Positions 1-6,181 of a DNA stretch of 15,287 nucleotides are shown piece by piece. Both the position numbers and the translations under genes were made by a program. Below the pieces are notes generated by a model that was given only the letters and a program-made list of their open reading frames with translations, did not search any database and was not told where the DNA came from. The DNA is from an uncultured Lachnospiraceae bacterium (GTDB lineage: Bacteria; Bacillota_A; Clostridia; Lachnospirales; Lachnospiraceae), in contig CAMOOZ010000225.1 of NCBI GenBank assembly GCA_946621895.1, positions 1 to 15,287 of the forward strand, written 5' to 3'. Numbering within the stretch: position 1 is the stretch's first letter; every line of letters starts with the position of its first letter.

Positions 1-134
1 CGGCTGGAGAGCACAACGTTGTACTTCTTTACCGGATCATACCGGGTCTGACGCTCGATAACGTAGATATCTCCGTTCTTTTGAGGTTGACGGACAGTGC
101 GGGTCTTGACCTCGCAGGATGCTTTGGCTGGCAT
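1..134 (-). CDS. Transposase, N-terminal fragment (runs off left edge)
   Basis: The minus-strand ATG at 134 opens a reading frame that leaves the window after 44 codons. It reads MPAKASCEVKTRT, then a NGDIYVIERQTRYDP segment and KKYNVVLSS. This opening (short basic leader, then NGDIYVYER-like and YDPxxKxxxxLSS) resembles the start of IS1634/IS4-type DDE transposases of Clostridia, as I recall the family. The start is supported by a GGAGGA ribosome binding site 6 bases upstream (141-146). The catalytic DDE region lies outside the window, so the family and integrity cannot be checked here. The gene points out of the window, away from the recombinase block. Confidence 0.5.
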   Translation of the reverse strand, partial: MPAKASCEVKTRTVRQPQKNGDIYVIERQTRYDPVKKYNVVLSS

Positions 135-142
135 GGCAGTTC

Positions 143-188
143 CTCCGTATTGAGTATATATTTATTATAATATATACTCAATACGGAG
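143..188. repeat. 18-bp perfect inverted repeat in front of the transposase
   Basis: Positions 143-160 and 171-188 are perfect reverse complements (18-bp arms, 10-bp AT-only spacer). The transposase RBS lies partly inside the left arm, and TATAAT-like hexamers occur on both strands around 163-176. It could be an operator, an RNA hairpin that hides the RBS from read-through transcripts, or part of an IS end. A second small repeat, GCAGAAAT at 193-200 with ATTTCTGC at 216-223, follows. Confidence 0.7.
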
Positions 189-308
189 TCAAGCAGAAAT
201 GCTGATAAAATGGGAATTTCTGCAATGTTGAGTATTGGTTTTTCAAAGTGCAACTGGTTTTGAGTACAGCTTATCCGACTTTAGGAATCCTGAATGACAA
301 TGACATTA

Positions 309-496
309 TGCGGGCCCGTAAAAAGAAAATAAAACGGATGAAGGTTTTTGATACGGAGGACCTGGAAAAGACGCAAAAGGTGATTAACGCAATGATAGAC
401 GGGTCATGGATGGACACGGGCCTATGGGGCGTTGATGGTTGGCTGGAAAAGATCATGAACGGGATCGATCCGGCAGAGTGGGAGGATTCGGCATGA
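309..496 (+). CDS. Small ORF coupled to the recombinase (unknown function)
   Basis: A 62-residue reading frame from ATG 309 begins MRARKKKIKRMK and ends DPAEWEDSA. An in-frame GTG at 248 would give 82 residues. Neither start has a convincing Shine-Dalgarno sequence, so the start is open. The TGA at 494-496 overlaps the recombinase ATG at 493 (ATGA), which is good evidence of translational coupling and of a real gene. The protein has a basic N-terminal stretch followed by a helical acidic segment (TEDLEKTQKVINAMIDG) and a Trp-rich C-terminus. I do not recognise the family. It could be an accessory protein of the recombinase, or the 3' remnant of a longer gene whose 5' part was lost when the neighbouring IS inserted: the frame stays open back to a stop at 206-208. 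Confidence 0.5.
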
Positions 497-1341
497 CGAT
501 CGAGGAAGGCGTGAAGCTGTTTCTGCGGGAAAAGTCAGCATATTGCGCAGAAAGGTCTATGGAATATTATCGGGACAGTCTTGGGTATTTCCAAAAATGG
601 ACGGAATCGGAAGGGAAAACGGAGATAGACGGGTTAAAAAGTGGGGATCTTCTGGATTATCAGGCATATCTGCGTGAACGGAAGAAGGGAAACGGATCGG
701 AGCGGATCAAGAATACCAGCGTGAATACCTATATGCGCTCAGTCCGGATTTTTGTCAAATGGTTGGAGGGTGAGGGCTTTCTTTCGGACAGGTTAAAGCT
801 GCCAAAACGCCTGCGGGATGACAGCAACCAGGTTTTTGTGCTGACGATGGATGAGGTGGCCCTGCTGGATCGTGTGGTAAAGGAAAATGTGCTGTCATTC
901 CGGATCTCGGAAGAGCCGCGGCGGATCCTTTATCTGAGGAATTATCTGATTTTTCATCTTATGCTTGATGCAGGCCTGCGCATGAGTGAAGCGGTGAATC
1001 TGAAAATGGCGGATGTTGACCTGGAAAAACGGCTTTTGTATGTGAATAAGGGAAAAGGGAGAAAGGACAGGATTATACCGCTGCCGGAGAAGCTGGAAAA
1101 GGGCTTTCGTGATCTTTTCGGACTATACGCAGCGGATCAGGGCGAAAACGCCTTTTATCATTATGGTCTGGAAAAGCCGGTAACGGTCAATACGGTGAAG
1201 CAGTTCATGAATAAGCTCCGGAGTAAGTCCGGGGTGAAGCGGCTTCATGCGCATATGCTGCGAAATCCAAACTTAAATAAAATCCAAACTTTCTGCCAAC
1301 ATTCTACTCCTTATATGTATTCAGCCAGCAGAAAGTTGTGA
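493..1341 (+). pseudogene. Tyrosine recombinase, N-terminal part (interrupted by RIT element)
   Basis: From ATG 493 the protein has an N-terminal SAM-like core-binding domain (about residues 1-110) and the start of the catalytic domain. Box I Arg is R163 in AGLRMSEAV, the catalytic Lys is in the NKGKGRKDR hairpin (K187/K189), and box II begins at H254-M-L-R257. After R257 the sequence switches to unrelated residues (NPNLNKIQTF...) and stops at 1341, inside the inserted element. The missing catalytic end, with the second active-site His and the Tyr, lies about 3.5 kb downstream at 4748-4933. Joined, the two parts make a 317-residue phage-type integrase of normal size. Authentic coding stops at about 1262, and the last 26 codons are read-through into element DNA. 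The truncated protein should be inactive. ATG 493 is chosen because it overlaps the stop of the preceding small ORF. Confidence 0.88.
1258..1301 (+). repeat. Left terminal inverted repeat of the RIT element
   Basis: These 44 bases match the reverse complement of 4679-4722 with 3 mismatches; the core 1262-1293 matches 4687-4718 at 31 of 32 positions. Inside it the motif AATCCAAACTT occurs twice in direct orientation (from 1265 and from 1282), as expected for two recombinase binding sites. A further imperfect inverted copy lies just inside (1275-1297 with 1327-1349, 20 of 23 bases paired), so the end is a nested palindrome. The first five bases (CTGCG) are also coding sequence of the interrupted gene. 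Confidence 0.85.
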
Positions 1342-1356
1342 TTTTATTTTAAGGCA

Positions 1357-2397
1357 TTATTTCCGGTTTAAGCCGCAGAACCCGGTGAGGGAGGAAGCTT
1401 TGGAGTTTTTCCATTTCTTCTCGACATTCTTTTCCTTTTCATTTTCGAGAGTTGCAAGTGCTTTAACCTTTTCTGCTGTTGTTATGTCCAGATATTTCAT
1501 GGTTGTTTCTATCTGTTCATGACCAAGCAGGAACTGCACTTCAACGATGCTGAGTCCGTCCTCTATCCAATGTGAGGCTTTTGCATGGCGAAAAAGGTGC
1601 GCATGACTTTTGATCGGGACATCACTACATTTATCATGGGCGATTTTGGCATATATTTTAATCCTCTTGTCCATGGCGGCTTCCGTCAGTTTTTTATAGT
1701 TCCCGCCGACGCGGCTATAAAACAGAAGGCGGTCAGGATCGGGAGATAGCCCATGGACTTCTTTCATGTATTTCCTGAGCAGTGCCACTGCCCTCGGAAG
1801 CAAATAGGAAGTACGAAGTTTGTCCCCTTTACCATAGATGTTGACATATGGCTTGTTGACATCAAGGTTTATATGCCCGATTTTTACGGATAACACTTCA
1901 TCCATCCGGGCGGCTGTCGCGTAAAGAATCGTCAAGAATACCAAATCCCTGCGGCCGATTGAAGTGGCTGTATCAGGAGCTTCCAACATAGCAGTAACCG
2001 CTTCCCTGGAAAGACCGGACACTTTTCGTTTCGGACATTTTTGGCGTTTGATGCGTTTGGCTTCCTGGTACAAATACTCCATCTTGATGTCTTTGCCGGC
2101 AAGATATTCAAGAAACCTACGTAAAGAAGCAAGACGGTTATTGCATGTCTCGGGAGAATTCTTGCGGTTTTCCTTTAGCCACAGGATCCATTTTTCAATC
2201 CAATCCTTCTCAAGGTGGTGGCGATCCAGATTGGAGGGGGTAATCCCTGACTCTTCCAGAAACTGGAAATATAACGTCAGCGCATCGCTATAACCTTTTA
2301 AAGTGTTCTCACTGTTAGTAAGGAACTGCGGCGCATACTCATACAGGAACTCAGAGATCCTCCTTGCTATTACCGGGGCATCGTCAGTCTTCGTCAT
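1357..2397 (-). CDS. ritC: RIT tyrosine recombinase, third gene (RitC type)
   Basis: 346-residue phage integrase-family recombinase, last gene of the trio. The ATG at 2397 is preferred over an upstream in-frame start at 2460 because it has a GGAGGT site 5 bases upstream. The start overlaps the end of ritB by 14 bases, so the two should be translationally coupled. A core-binding domain occupies about residues 10-120 and the catalytic domain about 125-310. The full active-site set is visible: R164 (TAARMDEVLS), K190 in GKGDKLR, H267-L-F-R270, H293 in LLGHE, and Tyr Y302 nine residues later (TMKYLD). It is the most XerC/D-like of the three. The C-terminal tail is Lys-rich (KEKNVEKKWKNSK). Confidence 0.88.
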   Translation of the reverse strand: MTKTDDAPVIARRISEFLYEYAPQFLTNSENTLKGYSDALTLYFQFLEESGITPSNLDRHHLEKDWIEKWILWLKENRKNSPETCNNRLASLRRFLEYLAGKDIKMEYLYQEAKRIKRQKCPKRKVSGLSREAVTAMLEAPDTATSIGRRDLVFLTILYATAARMDEVLSVKIGHINLDVNKPYVNIYGKGDKLRTSYLLPRAVALLRKYMKEVHGLSPDPDRLLFYSRVGGNYKKLTEAAMDKRIKIYAKIAHDKCSDVPIKSHAHLFRHAKASHWIEDGLSIVEVQFLLGHEQIETTMKYLDITTAEKVKALATLENEKEKNVEKKWKNSKASSLTGFCGLNRK

Positions 2398-3355
2398 CCC
2401 ACACCTCCGGCACGATATCATTGAACCCGGCTTCGGTTTTTTCGCGCAGCTTATCAGCAAGCCGGGGGACTATGGAATAGTAGTACAGTGTCGACTGAAT
2501 CCAGCGATGCCCCATGGACTTTGAAAGGTAATGCAGCTTTTCGCTGAAGGTAAAGCTGTCATCTTCCCATGAGCTGATGTTCACAATCGCATAATGATGC
2601 CGGAGGGCATATGGGATCATCCCCTTGGGATCGCCGTTGGACACATGCCAGAGCTTCTTAAAGTTGTCATTGACCCAATCCCTGCCATAGCAGCTGCCCT
2701 TCAGGGATTGGAAAAACCATGTTCGGTCTGGCTGGAGCCTGTCTGCGGCATCGTCATAGCTTACCAGAAGCTCCGTCATTGTTTCATGAAGAGCTACATA
2801 ATGCTGGTCGTAACCTTTTGATTTCTGTATATCCAGGACTCCGTGGGACAGATCAACATCCTTTCTTTTCAGGCAGCGAGCCTCTGTTGTCCGTATGCCG
2901 CTGCTGTAAAGAAGTCTGAAAAAAGCGGGGCATTGTATCTTTCTAAGCACGGAGGCAGGTCTGTTTTTATATGGGATGATGCTGTCACATGCTTCGAAAA
3001 ATCGCCCGAGCTCTTCATCAGAGAACGGATGGGGAACATATTTCCTCCTGTTGAGCTTCGGTGCGGCCGGCACGTTTATGTCAGTCACACCCCGGCTTTT
3101 CAGGTATTCAATGAATTGCCTTGCCGGAAGAGTTCTCGTGTAGCAGGAGCCGCTTGTTTCACTTTCTCTTTTTGCACACCACCCGTCAACCATTGCCTGT
3201 ATGGGCATGGATGAGCGGTCATAGTTGTCGGCGCAATAATGGTCAAAGTATTCCAGGTTCTGTCGGCTGGCGTATTCATTCCAGGATCCGGATGCTTTGC
3301 GGTATTTGACGAATGCTTCTAATTCGTCAGCAAACCCTGAACGGAAAGGACTCAT
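2384..3355 (-). CDS. ritB: RIT tyrosine recombinase, second gene (RitB type)
   Basis: 323-residue recombinase. Its ATG at 3355 overlaps the ritA stop (ATGA), so it is translationally coupled. A core-binding domain spans about residues 8-100 and the catalytic domain about 105-310. Visible active-site residues are R155 (SSGIRTTEA), Lys in DIQKSKG (K178/K180), R252 in PYALRHH, H283 in SMGHRW, and Tyr Y292, nine residues after H283 (TLYYYS). The box II His is replaced by Tyr (Y249-A-L-R252 instead of HxxR), a position where family members tolerate some variation. The residues after the Tyr form an amphipathic tail ending in an acidic DDED. It presumably acts together with the other two recombinases on the element ends. 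Confidence 0.86.
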   Translation of the reverse strand: MSPFRSGFADELEAFVKYRKASGSWNEYASRQNLEYFDHYCADNYDRSSMPIQAMVDGWCAKRESETSGSCYTRTLPARQFIEYLKSRGVTDINVPAAPKLNRRKYVPHPFSDEELGRFFEACDSIIPYKNRPASVLRKIQCPAFFRLLYSSGIRTTEARCLKRKDVDLSHGVLDIQKSKGYDQHYVALHETMTELLVSYDDAADRLQPDRTWFFQSLKGSCYGRDWVNDNFKKLWHVSNGDPKGMIPYALRHHYAIVNISSWEDDSFTFSEKLHYLSKSMGHRWIQSTLYYYSIVPRLADKLREKTEAGFNDIVPEVWDDED

Positions 3356-4581
3356 ATGTCAAACACCCCCTTCCTGACAGGGAACCTGGCAATACTCAGG
3401 GCGCATTCACGGAGGTGCGTGATGTCTGCGAATGTGTAGTAATCTAGCGAAGCCGGGTCATCATGCCCCAGGGTTGCACTGACAACCGGGCGGGAGATCC
3501 CTTTGCTGATAAGGACGGTGGCAGCATTATACCTGAAAAGATGGGAGCCGCGCCTCTCCCCCTTTTTCAGCCTAATGGATGCTGCATCATATATCTTGGA
3601 AGCGATAAGAAAAACTGCACCGGCTGTTATAGGGTCATAGGGACGATTTTCCCCAAGAAAAACATACTCCTCGTTACTATCAGGACGTTCGGACACTATG
3701 TAATCATAAAGCGCATTACCGACCATTGCCGACATCGGAAGGGTTAACGGAACATCGGTTTTATCCTGAACAAGCCGAAGTTCGTCATTTTCCCAGTCAA
3801 TCTCTCCGAGGGTCAATGAAGCTATATCACATGCCCTTAGTGCCGTGAAGAACAACAGCACACCTATCGCCCTGTTACGGAGACTCAAAGATGACGTAGC
3901 ATCAGGAGACAGTGCTTCATGAAGACATTCCACTTCCTCAGGCTGAAGGTACTGGATGTTTTTTCTATGGGGCCTTGTTTTAGGAAGATAGGCGAGTATC
4001 CTTTTTGCATCCTCATTGTACTTTCCCAGGTCTGCCTTGAATACAAGAGATATCTGCTTCCTGTAACCATTTGACAGAGCAATGATCCCTGAGCCATCAG
4101 TAAAGAACGACATGGTCGCTTCTTCATCGATATCCGAAAGGCTGCAGCATCCCTTGTTCTGCATAGAAAGCAAGAAGCAGGATACTGCAGATACATTGCC
4201 TTTGACCGTTTGAGGCTTGAGTCCACGTTTGAGTTCTACATCACGATAAGTATCAACTATGTCCTTGAGTAATGGGGTGAGCTGGTAATATGCCCCACGC
4301 TTTATTAACGGTTCTTTCCTTCGGTAGTCAGGAAATATACCGTCAAAATCAAAGCGCTTTAGGATTCCGTACTCCAGACGATATCGACGTTGCATTTCTG
4401 CTGATTGTGTTTGGGTCTGTCTGACCTGACAGGCCTCCTCATACGAACTGACAGAATTTCCATTCTTCTTAAGCCAGTTAATCTCTGTTTTAAGGAGAAG
4501 GATATAGCTTTTGGAATATCCATCGTCTTCCATATGTTGAATCAGTTCGTCTGAATGTAATAATAAGTTTTCAATGTTCAT
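3352..4581 (-). CDS. ritA: RIT tyrosine recombinase, first gene (RitA type)
   Basis: 409-residue recombinase, first gene of the trio. The chosen ATG at 4581 sits 8 bases after an AGGAGG site; an in-frame ATG two codons upstream (4587) is too close to it, and the far upstream ATG at 4644 has no such site. The N-terminal part (residues 1-210) is longer than in ordinary integrases. The catalytic domain follows the LQPEEVECL segment, with R249 (TALRACDIA), Lys K274 (QDKTD), H347-L-F-R350, H373 (LGHDD) and Tyr Y382 nine residues later (DYYTF). The active site looks complete. A promoter probably lies between the gene and the right terminal repeat, but I could not define it securely. Confidence 0.88.
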   Translation of the reverse strand: MNIENLLLHSDELIQHMEDDGYSKSYILLLKTEINWLKKNGNSVSSYEEACQVRQTQTQSAEMQRRYRLEYGILKRFDFDGIFPDYRRKEPLIKRGAYYQLTPLLKDIVDTYRDVELKRGLKPQTVKGNVSAVSCFLLSMQNKGCCSLSDIDEEATMSFFTDGSGIIALSNGYRKQISLVFKADLGKYNEDAKRILAYLPKTRPHRKNIQYLQPEEVECLHEALSPDATSSLSLRNRAIGVLLFFTALRACDIASLTLGEIDWENDELRLVQDKTDVPLTLPMSAMVGNALYDYIVSERPDSNEEYVFLGENRPYDPITAGAVFLIASKIYDAASIRLKKGERRGSHLFRYNAATVLISKGISRPVVSATLGHDDPASLDYYTFADITHLRECALSIARFPVRKGVFDI

Positions 4582-4678
4582 AGTCATTACCTCCTTGCCC
4601 TGAATGATACAAGAGCAAGGTCGTAACGAAAAATAAAATTTCAACTTTCAGAAAGGAAAAACATGGTATAATCACATT

Positions 4679-4722
4679 TGTTGGACGAAAGTTTGGATTT
4701 TATTTTAGTTTGGATTTCGCAG
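4679..4722 (-). repeat. Right terminal inverted repeat of the RIT element
   Basis: This is the reverse complement partner of 1258-1301 (3 mismatches in 44). It carries the same doubled AATCCAAACT motif on the minus strand. Its inner flank has another inverted copy (about 4630-4649 against 4687-4706, 17 of 20 paired), matching the nested layout of the left end. It lies directly upstream of the first recombinase gene and so may also serve as its regulatory region. Confidence 0.85.
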
Positions 4723-4747
4723 GAAATCCCAAATTTTGGATTTGTTC

Positions 4748-4933
4748 CGGCATACCTTTGCGACTTCTTTTATCATGTCCGGTGGGGATGTGTCCGTGCT
4801 GCGGGTGCTGCTGGGCCATGCGGATATCGCGATTACGCAGAAATATCTCCATCTTGCGGCCCAGTTTACGATATCCCGTATGGATATTTACCAGCTGGAT
4901 CCCGTTTTTATATCCGGAAACGAGACACCCTGA
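4748..4933 (+). pseudogene. Tyrosine recombinase, C-terminal part (separated by RIT element)
   Basis: This is the 3' half of the recombinase that starts at 493. It resumes exactly at the CGG Arg codon of box II: R-H-T-F-A-T, then VLRVLLGHADIAITQKYLHL, containing the active-site His (H280 of the rejoined protein) and the Tyr nucleophile nine residues later (Y289). It ends at TGA 4931-4933. Reading from an ATG inside the element's right end (4736) would give a 65-residue fragment, but no ribosome binding site supports expression. The match between both broken edges (HMLR / RHTFAT, the usual family sequence being HxLRHTFAT) shows that the two parts were one gene. Confidence 0.87.
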
Positions 4934-4952
4934 TCATGAATCCTTCGGATAT

Positions 4953-4988
4953 AAAAAAGACACCGACCCCGCGCAATGCGCAAAACCG
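4953..4988 (-). terminator. Rho-independent terminator of tRNA-Lys
   Basis: On the minus strand a GC-rich stem-loop (GCGC-ATT-GCGC core at 4971-4981, extended by G-U pairs and outer pairs) is followed shortly by six U residues (4953-4958). It begins about a dozen bases past the 3' end of the tRNA gene. Confidence 0.65.
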
Positions 4989-4998
4989 ATGCCTTAAG

Positions 4999-5071
4999 TG
5001 CGCCACCAGGGGATCGAACCCTGGACACCCTGATTAAGAGTCAGGTGCTCTGCCAGCTGAGCTAGTGGCGC
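4999..5071 (-). tRNA. tRNA-Lys (anticodon CTT)
   Basis: On the minus strand the sequence folds as a 73-base cloverleaf. The 7-bp acceptor stem is GCGCCAC/GTGGCGC, the D arm is in TAGCTCAGCTGGCAGAGCA, and the anticodon stem-loop CCTGA-CTCTTAA-TCAGG places CTT at the anticodon. The T arm carries GGTTCGATCC, and A is the discriminator base. No CCA is encoded. It decodes the Lys codon AAG. Its 3' end faces the broken recombinase gene, a usual place for an integrase-encoding element to sit. Confidence 0.95.
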
Positions 5072-5112
5072 TTTTTCGTGGTTTTTCTCAATGCTGTTTC
5101 AAACCGTTGGCT

Positions 5113-5141
5113 ATTATAGTATAATCGGATTTAATTTGCAA
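5113..5141 (-). promoter_or_regulatory. Promoter of tRNA-Lys
   Basis: On the minus strand TTGCAA (5136-5141) and a perfect TATAAT (5113-5118) are separated by exactly 17 bases, about 40 bases before the mature tRNA 5' end. A plus-strand TATAAT at 5120-5125 with a weak TTTCAA box 17 bases upstream (5097-5102) overlaps it and could be the tatD promoter, making this a divergent promoter region. Confidence 0.75.
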
Positions 5142-5164
5142 GCACTTTTTCATTATTCTTTGAA

Positions 5165-5292
5165 TGCCGCGAAGCGGCAGCCTGAGGCATATCCGCGAAT
5201 GCGAATATGCCGATAGGATCAGTGCAATTCGGGCCGCTTTCGCGGCACGAATGTGAGTACGAAAAATCGAATATCAATTCGATTTTTCGTAC
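5165..5292. repeat. Run of four consecutive stem-loops upstream of tatD
   Basis: Four inverted repeats follow one another: 5165-5179 (TGCCGC-GAA-GCGGCA, perfect); 5186-5211 (11-bp arms, one mismatch, GAAT loop); 5227-5252 (11-bp arms, one mismatch, TTTC loop); and 5257-5292 (16-bp perfect arms, ATCA loop). None is followed by a T-run typical of a terminator. If tatD is transcribed from the TATAAT at 5120-5125, all four lie in its leader RNA. Otherwise the block could be a REP/BIME-like repeat cluster. No other coding sequence is evident in this 264-base gap. Confidence 0.75.
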
Positions 5293-5335
5293 TTCCGCAA
5301 AGAACCGCAAAAACTGTAGTTTTGAAGAGGAAACC

Positions 5336-6178
5336 ATGCGTATTTTTGAAACCCATGCCCATTACGATGACGAAAGCTTTGCAGAGGACAGAGACGCGCT
5401 TTTAAAAAGCTTTTCGGAAATGGGGATATCCCCGATCGTAAATATCGCGTCGGATATAAAGAGTCTTTCCGCGGTCAGGGACCTGGCGGCGAAGTATCCG
5501 TATGTATACTGCACGCAGGGACTGCACCCCTCGGACTCAGGCGATGCCTCTGAGGAGATCATGGAGGAGATCCGGCAGGCCTGCCTGGAGGATGAAAAGG
5601 TGGTGGCGATCGGAGAGATCGGGCTGGATTATCACTGGCCTGAGCCCGACCATGAGCATCAGAAGAAATGGTTCAGGCGCCAGCTGAGGCTTGCGCTGGA
5701 GCTGAGGCTGCCTGTCGTGATCCATTCCAGAGAGGCCGCAGAGGACACCATAGCCATTTTGCGGGAGGTATCCGGACCTTCCGGCCCGGAGGCGGGTTCC
5801 GCAGCCGGCAGGGCTGCCGGGAATGGGGAGGAGAACGACCGGCTTTCGGGCATCATCCACTGCTATTCCTATGGACCGGAGGAAGCAGAGGATTATCTTA
5901 CGCTTGGGTTTTATTTCGGCATCGGCGGCGTCCTTACCTTCAAAAACGCGAAGCAGCTGAGAGAGGCGCTGGAGATCATCCCCCTTTCCCGGATCGTTCT
6001 GGAAACGGACAGCCCTTATCTGGCGCCTGAGCCTTATCGGGGAAAGCGCAATGATTCTGGGAAGCTTCCGCTTGTCGTAAGTGCCCTGGCAAAGCTGAAG
6101 GGCGTCTCCGAGGAGGAGGTCAGAAAGCAGACCTTCCAAAACGCAGCGCATGTGTACCGGCTTAAGGGGTTATGGTAA
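5336..6178 (+). CDS. tatD: TatD family metal-dependent hydrolase (DNase)
   Basis: 280-residue TIM-barrel amidohydrolase-like nuclease. Metal ligands are visible in family order: H7-x-H9 (ETHAHYDD), E94 (IGEIGLDYHW), H130 (VIHSREA), H175 (IIHCYSYG) and D225 (LETDSPYL). The C-terminal block PEPYRGKRNDS is also typical. The ATG at 5336 follows a GAGGAAACC ribosome binding site; an in-frame upstream ATG at 5207 would translate the hairpin region and is rejected. Residues 146-168 (GPSGPEAGSAAGRAAGNGEE) are a low-complexity insertion between two catalytic strands. Family members act as 3'-5' exonucleases or DNA repair nucleases in the cytoplasm. It is followed 3 bases later by rsmA, a common pairing in Firmicutes. 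Confidence 0.93.
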   Translation: MRIFETHAHYDDESFAEDRDALLKSFSEMGISPIVNIASDIKSLSAVRDLAAKYPYVYCTQGLHPSDSGDASEEIMEEIRQACLEDEKVVAIGEIGLDYHWPEPDHEHQKKWFRRQLRLALELRLPVVIHSREAAEDTIAILREVSGPSGPEAGSAAGRAAGNGEENDRLSGIIHCYSYGPEEAEDYLTLGFYFGIGGVLTFKNAKQLREALEIIPLSRIVLETDSPYLAPEPYRGKRNDSGKLPLVVSALAKLKGVSEEEVRKQTFQNAAHVYRLKGLW

Positions 6179-6181
6179 AGC

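Larger units (their letters stand above)
1262..4747. mobile_element. RIT (recombinase in trio) element
   Basis: Three consecutive minus-strand tyrosine recombinase genes overlap each other by 4 and 14 bases and are bounded by terminal inverted repeats. The element separates two halves of another recombinase gene that read smoothly when rejoined (HMLR + HTFAT). This fits the published RIT element class: three tyrosine recombinases of distinct type in fixed order, with inverted repeat ends. The exact edges are uncertain by a few bases because CG at 1261-1262 is repeated at 4748-4749. The right end carries about 28 extra bases outside its inverted repeat (4719-4747), including a small palindrome AAATCC/GGATTT at 4724-4743. 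No cargo gene is present. Confidence 0.88.

Noticed and set aside
1964..3309. Several plus-strand ORFs within the RIT element that could look like cargo genes
   Set aside because: They all lie opposite ritB and ritC coding sequence and have no family features. The element appears to carry no cargo.
4678..5037. Plus-strand ORF of 119 residues over the RIT right end and the tRNA
   Set aside because: It reads out of frame through the recombinase 3' half and antisense through tRNA-Lys, and has no ribosome binding site.
5537..6151. Minus-strand ORF of 204 residues opposite tatD
   Set aside because: It is a GC-rich shadow of tatD with no RBS or recognisable motif; tatD has the full metal-ligand set.
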